Positions 8,320 through 15,967 of a stretch of DNA of 64,000 bases are shown here, piece after piece. Both the position numbers and the translations under genes were made by a program. Source of the stretch: Bolinopsis microptera (Eukaryota; Ctenophora; Tentaculata; Lobata; Bolinopsidae). The notes under the pieces are model-generated. The model made no database searches. It worked only from the letters and a program-made list of their open reading frames with translations, and had not been told where the DNA came from. The stretch spans positions 9,173,669 through 9,237,668 of the forward strand of contig NC_087072.1 of the NCBI RefSeq assembly GCF_026151205.1, given 5' to 3'. Numbering within the stretch: position 1 is the stretch's first letter; every line of letters starts with the position of its first letter.

Positions 8320-10649
8320 GGGTACGGTACGTAACCTTCCCCATGTTGAGTCGCAGCAGCAGCAGGAGAGGAACCACCCATCGTCTGGGAGTATAAGCGA
8401 TTGTCAACTTTATCCGATCTCTTCTTCCTTCTATCAGTCCCTCCATTCATCCTTAAAAGTATTGTATTACGTATAAGAACCCCCAGTTTTGCTGTACCAC
8501 TCCAATTGAGGTGTAAATAGTCCGGTCTCTGGTTTCGTCCAATGTTCCTAGAGAATTGCTGGCTTAGGAGCCCAGCCTCATCACAGAACATGTCAAAACC
8601 AGGTACCAAAGTCACACCAAAGTTGGAATGGAGCAGCTCCTTAAAAATTAATTCATTATAATGTGCAACTTTACGATTTAGCTCAACGAGTTTGGTTGGC
8701 AGCAGCGGACACACAAATATATTTGCTTTGGGGTTAAGCGCTTGGATCATTTCTACTTTCTGAACAAATGGTTTAAAAACATTGTTCTTTATATCAGCGG
8801 TATTTTTGATCTCAGGTTTCCTGATATCATTTATACCACACATCAAGAGAACATTCCTGTATCCACATGAAACTGTAGGATTTATATCCCCCACTACCGG
8901 AGCAAAATACTGTTTTCCGGGGAGCCACTGCCCAAATGATTTTTTGGGGTCCAGCCCGAATTTGAGACCACCAGTATGCGAGTCTCCGATGATACATGTA
9001 GAGTTCCTGTTTCTAAAGCTAACTGAACGAAAAGTTAGGCTGTATCTCACCCCACCAGTTATTGCCCCATCCTCGATACAGTGGCTGTAGAACTCTTGGC
9101 TGCGTCGAGTCATGCGATACATGGATCTTGGCTGTCCCTTTTCATCCACTATGTATAGATCTGTTGAATCTTGATAACAGTTTTGGAGGAAGCAATGAAG
9201 AGATGGACACAGTTCTCTTATGTTGTTTAGTGCTACCTTTCTATTGAGGGAGTTAAAAGCATTCTTGGCATCGATCAACAACACTGCTTCGCAGTCTTCG
9301 TCCTCAAAAACTGCTTTCATTCCGTGAATAGCAGCTTCTATGCCCGACTCTGTCCCTGAACATGTTTGAAGACTCCCAGCAGCCATTTGGATGTCCAACT
9401 TGAGTATTCTTGTGACTGCTTTGGCAACGATTCTTCGAAGGACTTCTCCAATTCCTATAGGTCTTATGGCAGGAACTATAGAGCCAGGCTCTTTGTCAAG
9501 GGGTATAAGTCTTCCTGCAACAAACTCTTTTAGGTAGCTAGATGGAGTTTGTTCTGTGCAGAGCTTTTTAGTCAGATCAGCTACTGTCTGGGCAAGCTTA
9601 TCTGATTCAGTGCTGTGGAATCTTGAGCATATCATATGCTTGAAAATATGGGCACTTATCTTTGTTGGACCTCCTGCACCATCTAGATCTTTTGCCACTT
9701 TCTGAATCAGGTCAGCATCAATACTTTCATAAATTACTTGATCAGGAAGCTCTGATTTGACCTCTAGCATGACCTCCGGATGTTCAGGGCTAGCTTCTGG
9801 GTGCTTTTTCTTAAGCTCATCAATGACTGCTTGTGTAAGATTATGTACACCACTGCTAAGTTTTTCTTCATCATTGATGTACTTAAGGGCTTTCTGGACT
9901 CGCCCTTGTAGCATCAATCTGCAGAAAGCTTTCTTATGATTCATGACCCTGTCTTTTTTCTTTTTGTCCAGATGAGCCTGAATTTGACGGCATTGTTTCA
10001 TAATTGCATCAATTTCACCGTCTGCCCACAACTTAAGCCTTTCCTTTAGATATTTGGTGTTCTGCTTGGGTTTCGATTTTGGTGTTGGGCGCTGGAGCAT
10101 CAAAGGCATGAACACATGGACGAGCTTTAAGGAAAAGGGTTTCCATTTTGTGTTATACGTAAACTCACTGAGAATCCTAGCCACCTCCTCAATGTAGTCT
10201 TTCCCGGCTCTGCCTCTTGGAACTTCAAATAAATTGCTGCGCCAAGTTATCATCTCTGTATATACTTCATCAAGTTTTGCTCCTATCTCCTCTTCCCCTA
10301 TCATCTTGCCCCATCTTATAGATTCTTGAAGTCTGTGTACACATTCTTTGCAATGCCATGGTTCTGTTGACTGGTCCTCAAAAAACTTAAGTTGTTCCTC
10401 TTCACTTAGCACACATCGATCATGGAACCATCTGGAACACATACCTTCACAACCAATAGCCTTATCCTTCCCCTTAAGGACTTTTGAACACTTCCCACAT
10501 AACCATTTGCCTTCAGCATTTTCTGATACTGCATCTTGACCATTACGGATGTCATTCAAGGTCTGAGAAAGGGTGGGGATTCCACATAAATCCGATTTTG
10601 CAGTGACAGGGTTTTCTTCTACCTTATCTGATTTCAGAACCAACTGCAT
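8316..10649 (-). CDS. Chimeric ORF: RLE LINE N-terminus fused in frame to L ORF1 (AlkB-SGNH)
   Basis: 777 codons, but not one natural protein. Codons 1-503 belong to the RLE element: a PHD finger at residues 51-103 (CGKC…CEGMC…H…C…CKEC), then a linker and the first half of an RT (PAIRPIGIGEVLRRIVAKAV, LLIDAKNAFNSLNR). The initiator Met and next residues come from the duplicated target site, not the element. From codon 504 the frame runs into L ORF1: an AlkB-like C-terminus (RRSQEFYSHCIEDG, RYSLTFR) whose catalytic HxD half is missing, then an SGNH hydrolase with IGDSHTG, CGINDI and DYLHLNWSG. The join at 9140/9141 is a transposon insertion border with a TTCA duplication. An automated annotation would wrongly report one PHD-RT-esterase gene. 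Confidence 0.8.
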   Translation of the reverse strand: MQLVLKSDKVEENPVTAKSDLCGIPTLSQTLNDIRNGQDAVSENAEGKWLCGKCSKVLKGKDKAIGCEGMCSRWFHDRCVLSEEEQLKFFEDQSTEPWHCKECVHRLQESIRWGKMIGEEEIGAKLDEVYTEMITWRSNLFEVPRGRAGKDYIEEVARILSEFTYNTKWKPFSLKLVHVFMPLMLQRPTPKSKPKQNTKYLKERLKLWADGEIDAIMKQCRQIQAHLDKKKKDRVMNHKKAFCRLMLQGRVQKALKYINDEEKLSSGVHNLTQAVIDELKKKHPEASPEHPEVMLEVKSELPDQVIYESIDADLIQKVAKDLDGAGGPTKISAHIFKHMICSRFHSTESDKLAQTVADLTKKLCTEQTPSSYLKEFVAGRLIPLDKEPGSIVPAIRPIGIGEVLRRIVAKAVTRILKLDIQMAAGSLQTCSGTESGIEAAIHGMKAVFEDEDCEAVLLIDAKNAFNSLNRKVALNNIRELCPSLHCFLQNCYQDSTDLYIVDEKGQPRSMYRMTRRSQEFYSHCIEDGAITGGVRYSLTFRSVSFRNRNSTCIIGDSHTGGLKFGLDPKKSFGQWLPGKQYFAPVVGDINPTVSCGYRNVLLMCGINDIRKPEIKNTADIKNNVFKPFVQKVEMIQALNPKANIFVCPLLPTKLVELNRKVAHYNELIFKELLHSNFGVTLVPGFDMFCDEAGLLSQQFSRNIGRNQRPDYLHLNWSGTAKLGVLIRNTILLRMNGGTDRRKKRSDKVDNRLYSQTMGGSSPAAAATQHGEGYVPYP

Positions 10650-11391
10650 GCCCCTATGATTGCATCACCACTGGTGAGCAAGCATTTGTTTGTTGTTTAG
10701 TTGTGTTGAAAGGGAACATTACTTGATTAATTCATCCATTCGGATTTTAATAACGATGAGCTATGATATACCGTTCATCTTAGACTATTGGATCAATCTT
10801 ATTATATGATTAGATTTTATTAATGAACTTGGCACACAAAAGATTATAATGCGGAGGTTGGCTGGCTCTTCTATAATAAATACGACACTTCAATTTACAG
10901 TTCATGCTTGCTAGAGATAAGACAAAATATTATCAGACTATACATGCAACATGAGTAACTGGTGGATAAGCCTTCGGTAAAAACGGATCCGGAAAAGTCA
11001 ATGCGGCACTCGGGTCCTTGGTATTGTCGTCGGTATATTGTCCATTATCTACGTTCTGCTTTCGTAGTTTAAACAATAGTGAGTTCTAAATATACAGCTT
11101 TAAACCGATTAAGTATGAATGAATGAAATACCTGACAATCCGCACTCTTATAATCCAAAAGCATGAGTAACTCATCTAGTGATGTATGATTTCTAGAAAC
11201 TTTAAATTAATTTTGGCGCTCACAGGTCCTCATAAATATGTGATCGCCGCATAAGGTTCTGTAAATGCGCAGGGCACCTTCAAGCTTAAATTATTCACCT
11301 TACTGAGGCAGTCAACCAACGCGCGGCTTTATTTTTATGATATGATATGTTTTGATTGTTATTAATAAATACCAAAATTTAAATTTGTTTT
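10637..11391 (+). mobile_element. L LINE copy 1, right part (3' UTR end)
   Basis: Resumes with the second copy of GAACCAACTGCAT and runs through the L 3' UTR to its AT-rich end (TTTAAATTTGTTTT). The sequence then changes to gypsy pol tail (11392 onward). With 1046-1790 it makes one 5'-truncated L copy of about 1.5 kb. No gene. Confidence 0.8.
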
Positions 11392-11640
11392 CCTTCCTAG
11401 AGCTACTAATCACGGACGAACCAGACACTAACTCACTATTTACAATCGGACTCGACTGGGACTCACGGACCGACCTACCTGGTTGCTCCATAGGTGAAGC
11501 TGATCGAGCTGACTGCTGAGGAATAACATTTGTTGTCATGATATGTGGTCGGAAACAGGTATATGTGACTCCGCTCTCTGTCGTCTACGTTCCAGGACCT
11601 CGTTTAGTTTTTGACCCTTCTGTTACAACCTATTCCTGAC
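11392..11640 (-). pseudogene. Duplicated gypsy pol tail fragment
   Basis: Minus-strand reading gives the basic, Ser-rich tail seen at 14669-14790 (RRRQRAESHIPVSDHM, then IPQQSARSAS) followed by the segment also found at 13715-13794. It is a partial duplicate, not a separate gene. Upstream of the shared part it carries a short segment (GQKLNEVLE) also found in the inverted fragment at 15590-15620 but absent from the main pol copy, so at least two pol variants contributed. Confidence 0.65.
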
Positions 11641-13044
11641 CTTAATTGATACACAATAAAATGGAATGTTAATACAAAATAAAACTCGGAATTATAATAA
11701 ATAAACTGAAATAGAAGGTGTTAATAAATTAACACTAGATATTATAATAATTCACTTACTCACTAACCTCCCTAGACCTGTACCCGATTCCCACTATAAA
11801 CTAACTACTAACTACTAACTAAAACTACTACACTAAAATATCACCAAATAATATCCGAACTAAAAGTCTTTACTTCCTACTAAAATATATTACTAAAACT
11901 ATGTTTATACAAATTACACTTCTTCGTTACTATCTTCTTTCTTCTAGTTGACTACTACTTACACTCCTAGCTACTGTTTACTATATCTTCTTATCTTCGT
12001 TCCACACTCCACTACAATACTACACACACACACTAAAAACACCTGAAATATGATTCTTAAGTAATACAATAAATATGAATCATCTACAACATAAGAAATA
12101 TATAAACCTACAACTATCATCAATCAATATAAAAGAATAAACCTAAACTATAACCTACACTAGAACCTACCGGTGTTCTACTACACTATCCACGAAGGAC
12201 TTCGCAGGCTGGTACACCTTCTACACAGCACTGTTACTCTAACACACCTTCTGTTACTCCTTCCTCGTTGGATCTCTTCTTTACCTCTTCTTCACCGTGA
12301 CACCTTCTCACATTAGCTATAATATATATTTATAATACAAAGAATAATCTTAGAACTCATATATTATAACACTCATCCCAATTTTAAAATTTTTTAAAAA
12401 TGCCCGAAAACCGATCCACCAAAATACAAAAAGAACTGTCGTGCACAACACGCCGCGCCGTTCTAAATCTCAAATTTTGCTAGTAATAAGCAAAATTTTC
12501 CTTTCACAAAGGAAAAAGGTCTACTTAAAAAATCGTTTAAAATCCACGTCATTTTAAAACTTCCGTCTCAATCATCTGAATCAAAAATTATCAGATTTAC
12601 AAAATTCAAAGTACCCCATAATACTGCAGAATTCTGCAAAATCATAACTTACGATTAAAATTGGTGTTTTCACCGAAACTCCCTTTTAAAACATACCGTT
12701 TTTCTTGAGAAATTGCTGTGTTAGAATTTTTACTAGAAAACTGATTAAACTGGAGCTAGGTCAATATTCCGAAGAATAAGCCGACAGTTTAGCAAAACCT
12801 CTCTTAGTTGAACTGGAAAAAAGCTTCCACCAACTGTAACAATCAAAATATAGGTTATTGCTCAACTGTTTCTAAAACTCAGTTTTCCAGTAAGATACAA
12901 ACTAATCAACAGCTTTAACAATATCTTAACATGCACACTCGATATTTATATTTTATATGAATTGATCTATTTGTTAGCAGTGTTAAAATTGATACTGACA
13001 GGTACTGACTAACTGACAAGAAATTAACTGCGAAAAAAAAACTG
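11641..13044. other. No gene seen; AT-rich sequence inside the nested block
   Basis: 1.4 kb with low-complexity ACTA/CTAA-rich stretches (about 11770-11850) and no open frame, motif or terminal repeat that I recognise. It lies inside the duplicated unit and may be gypsy-internal or a further decayed insertion. Confidence 0.4.
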
Positions 13045-13714
13045 CTTGATTAATTCATCCATTCGGATTTTAATAACGATGAGCTATGATATACCGTTCA
13101 TCTTAGACTATTGGATCAATCTTATTATATGATTAGATTTTATTAACGAACTTGGCACACAAAAGATTATAATGCGGAGGTTGGCTGGCTCTTCTATAAT
13201 AAATACGACACTTCAATTTACAGTTCATGCTTGCTAGAGATAAGACAAAATATTATCAGACTATACATGCAACATGAGTAACTGGTGGATAAGCCTTCGG
13301 TAAAAACGGATCCGGAAAAGTCAATGCGGCACTCGGGTCCTTGGTATTGTCGTCGGTATATTGTCCATTATCTACGTTCTGCTTTCGTAGTTTAAACAAT
13401 AGTGAGTTCTAAATATACAGCTTTAAACCGATTAAGTATGAATGAATGAAATACCTGACAATCCGCACTCTTATAATCCAAAAGCATGAGTAACTCATCT
13501 AGTGATGTATGATTTCTAGAAACTTTAAATTAATTTTGGCGCTCACAGGTCCTCATAAATATGTGATCGCCGCATAAGGTTCTGTAAATGCGCAGGGCAC
13601 CTTCAAGCTTAAATTATTCACCTTACTGAGGCAGTCAACCAACGCGCGGCTTTATTTTTATGATATGATATGTTTTGATTGTTATTAATAAATACCAAAA
13701 TTTAAATTTGTTTT
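13045..13714 (+). mobile_element. L LINE 3' UTR, duplicated fragment
   Basis: Second copy of the L 3' UTR seen at 10722-11391, with only scattered single-base differences, ending at the same gypsy junction. It arose by the 2,323-bp duplication rather than by a separate insertion. Confidence 0.7.
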
Positions 13715-13794
13715 CCTTCCTAGAGCTACTAATCACGGACGAACCAGACACTAACTCACTATTTACAATCGGACTCGACTGGGACTCACGGACC
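13715..13794 (-). pseudogene. Gypsy pol tail segment
   Basis: Encodes in minus orientation the Ser-rich stretch RESQSSPIVNSELVSGSS. It joins the main pol piece ending at 14669 if the insertion 13795-14668 is removed. Confidence 0.6.
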
Positions 13795-14668
13795 AATGAA
13801 ACTAATAAATCAATGAAACTAATAAATCAATGTTTTAGCTCATTTTACAAAGTCAAATATTTAAAACAATTAAAATTGTATAGTGCTCAATTTGTAAATG
13901 ACTAGTTGATCTTTGCTATTGGAAGTTTGTCAAGGACTGGCAGCTAACGGGGGCAAGGAATGCACGGGCTTAGGGGCTTTTGTGCACACCAGAACACTAG
14001 CTCGGTAGATTTTTGGAAACTAGAAGGACTGAAAACTAAAATTGTTTTTGATGGAGGCTGAGGCATATTTTTGAGAGGGACGGTATAATAGCTTGTGGTA
14101 ACAACTGGCCTTTACTTTAATAGGATGAAGTTTTAGTTTTAGGACAGGAAGAAGAAAATTTGCTCTTTGTTTACAAGGCAGAATATAAGCAATGTTGGTT
14201 ATAATATGTATCAATATCTAGATCTTCGTTTATCAATTTTCACTAAATGGGTTTAAAATTTTAATAGGGAGGGAAATTCATCAACTTTATTAAGTACCTA
14301 TCAAAAATAAATCTTATATCAATGTAATATATTAAAAATCATAATCCTAAGTCTAATAATAAATCTGTTAAAAACACTTTCTCACTACACTGCGCTCACA
14401 CACGTTAGTAAGACAAAGGAAAATGCACACCCAGCTAATTTTCAATTTCAAGATAATCATTTTGGATGTGTGGACCCTAGGGTAGACTTAATGTCAAAAT
14501 TTAGATTAGAGCATTCGAAATCTTTGTTTGTCCAATCAAGATCAGCATGGTTATGCTGGTTGACGAGCAGTGATTGCTTCATCCTAGACTTCAGGCAGGC
14601 CACACTTAGACAGTAGTCACGTATACCAAGCTTAGGCACAATTACGTTCCAAATACGAGTCGTTCTGC
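13795..14668. mobile_element. Unclassified 0.87-kb insertion in gypsy pol
   Basis: The pol sequence reads GGACC on one side and AACCTACCTGG on the other; the uninterrupted form (near 15735, inverted) reads directly across. The inserted DNA has no clear ORF or terminal repeats, and at most a 2-bp target duplication (AA). The family cannot be told from the sequence. Confidence 0.5.
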
Positions 14669-15309
14669 AACCTACCTGGTTGCTCCACAGGTGAAGCTGA
14701 TCGAGCTGACTGCTGAGGAATAACATTTGTTGTCATGTGGTCGGAAACAGGTATATGTGACTCCGCTCTCTGTCGTCTACGTCGTCTTTGACTCTCGGGT
14801 ACATCATCTCTCTTCATACTAATTACCGGTGAGTATCTAGGTTTTAGCACATCTGCGTGTTTCTTAACCACTCTGCCTTCGTGCTGGATTGCGTAGTTGT
14901 TTGAGTTATCACCGTATCTCTTGATCACTCGAGCTTGTACCCACGGTCCTCGATTGTCCATTCGTACAAAAACTTGTTGGTTCTCCATAAATTCTCGTGT
15001 CTTTCTTTGCTCATCTACGACTTTTTGCAGTTTCTCTGTCTGTAAAGCTTGAACCTTCATGTGGTCGGCTGGTTTTATCTGGTGTAGACTAAACCTCAGC
15101 GATCTGTTCCAAGCTAAAACTGCTGGTGTTTGTCCAGTAGACGAATGCAGGGTGTTTCTATATGTTAACAGGAAATCATATAGATTTTTACTCACGTCTT
15201 TACTCGACTCATTCATTTTCTTTAAAGCTCCTTTAAAGGTTTGCACCAAGCGTTCACAAATTCCGTTTGACTTTGGGCTATAGGTCGGAACTGTGACGTG
15301 TTTCACTCC
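14669..15309 (-). pseudogene. Gypsy integrase, second half and pol C-terminal region
   Basis: Continues the integrase after the insertion at 15310-15748. It begins with TVPTYSPKSNGICERLVQTF, which holds the region of the third catalytic acidic residue (Glu) of the DDE core. The SH3-like C-terminal part follows (VRMDNRGPWVQARVIKRYG), then a basic tail. It is open over about 210 codons. Out of context it appears as its own ORF starting at 15306, but it is the direct continuation of 15749-15960. It is cut again at 14669. Confidence 0.8.
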
Positions 15310-15748
15310 ATTTTTTTTATTTGAAAATTCAATTAATCATTATATATATAAATCAAGCGTTACATTTCAGCCATGCAAAGTTACAATGACATATTTTGAT
15401 GTACTAAATGATAAATGGTACTGCAATATAAGTTGCTTAATGTTTGGCCGGATGACAACTAACGAGAAAAATAAACTTGATTATATAATAATTAATTCGG
15501 CTGAACCAACACATAGCAAGAGCCACATTAACGTTTGGGGAGTCAAAGACGACGGTTGACAGAGGACGGGGACCGATATTCAATGATGAAGGGTCAAAAA
15601 CTAAACGAGGTCCTGGAACGTAGACGACAGAGAGCGGAGTCACATATACCTGTTTCCGACCACATGACAACAAATGTTATTCCTCAGCAGTCAGCTCGAT
15701 CAGCTTCACCTGTGGAGCAACCAGGTAGGTTGGTCCGTGAGTCCCCAA
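15310..15748. other. Insertion in integrase carrying an inverted piece of the same pol tail
   Basis: The integrase reads up to AACG (15749) and resumes at GGAGTG (15309). The 439 bp between contain AT-rich DNA (15310-15530). They also contain, at 15535-15740 in plus orientation, a copy of the pol tail (RRRQRAESHIPVSDHM) with about 66 nt that the main copy lacks. This looks like a template-switch or recombination product rather than a classic transposon. Confidence 0.55.
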
Positions 15749-15960
15749 CGTTGGAGCGCAGGTAACTCTCGATTTCCTCAGACACAAACTGGGGTCCATT
15801 GTCGGATACTAGTGTCATAGGAATACCTGTTCGTGCAAATATCGATCTTAATGCACGAATTGTTGCTCTAGATGTTGTATTAGCATTCATCTGAATTACT
15901 TCAGGCCATTTACTATAAGCATCTACCAGTAAGAGCCACATACTGCCTAAGAAAGGCCCA
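15749..15960 (-). pseudogene. Gypsy integrase core, first half, frameshifted from pol
   Basis: Encodes DFAGPFLGSMWLLLVDAYSK and later LVSDNGPQFVSEEI, the regions of the first two catalytic Asp of retroviral-type integrase. It is out of frame with the upstream pol ORF: two extra bases (CG) near 15968 create a stop just before the first catalytic Asp. At its other end the frame is cut by the insertion at 15748. It would integrate the element's DNA if intact; here it is not functional. Confidence 0.8.
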
Positions 15961-15967
15961 GCAAAGT

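Larger units (their letters stand above)
3714..9140 (-). mobile_element. L LINE copy 2 (5'-truncated, AlkB/SGNH ORF1 + PHD/EN/RT ORF2)
   Basis: A 5.4-kb minus-strand APE-type non-LTR element inserted in the RT gene of the RLE element, with a 4-bp TSD (TTCA at 3710-3713 and 9141-9144). Its 5' end lies inside ORF1, so it is truncated. ORF1 ends and ORF2 starts in an ATGA overlap at 8316-8319. The 3' UTR runs from 4950 to 3714 and ends in a doubled AT-rich unit (AAATTTGTTTTACT twice), resembling the 3' microrepeats of CR1-like elements. A second, opposite copy is at 1046-1790 plus 10637-11391. RT and endonuclease motifs place it in the CR1/jockey group; the exact clade needs a tree. Confidence 0.85.
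1791..10636 (-). mobile_element. Non-LTR retrotransposon with restriction-like endonuclease (R2/NeSL type), split
   Basis: A minus-strand LINE of the early-branching class: PHD finger, RT, then a C-terminal Cys/His motif and a restriction-like endonuclease instead of an AP endonuclease. It carries a 25-nt poly-A tail (poly-T at 1791-1815) and a 13-bp TSD. Its coding region is in two blocks, 10636-9141 and 3709-2030. They join in frame across the inserted L copy 2, at the RT segment just before the GSTQGDP motif. Its 5' end lies within or just before the ORF, so the copy is probably 5'-truncated. Family assignment rests on domain order; the exact clade is open. Confidence 0.8.
10722..13794. 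repeat. Direct duplication, offset 2,323 bp (10722-11471 and 13045-13794)
   Basis: About 750 bp repeat nearly without mismatch. Each copy holds L 3' UTR, the same L/gypsy junction and the same pol tail. Because the insertion junction itself is duplicated, the duplication is younger than the L insertion. After 11471 and 13794 the second copy is broken by an insertion, but similarity resumes at 14669. It is either a real recent tandem duplication or an assembly duplication of two haplotypes. Confidence 0.75.

Noticed and set aside
8316-10649. A novel host gene combining PHD finger, reverse transcriptase, AlkB and esterase
   Set aside because: The join is a transposon insertion border with a TTCA duplication; the RT continues at 3709.
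3714-11391. Long inverted repeats at 3714-4484 and 10637-11391 as ends of one giant DNA transposon
   Set aside because: Target duplications and the poly-A tail show they are 3' ends of two separate, oppositely oriented L LINE copies.
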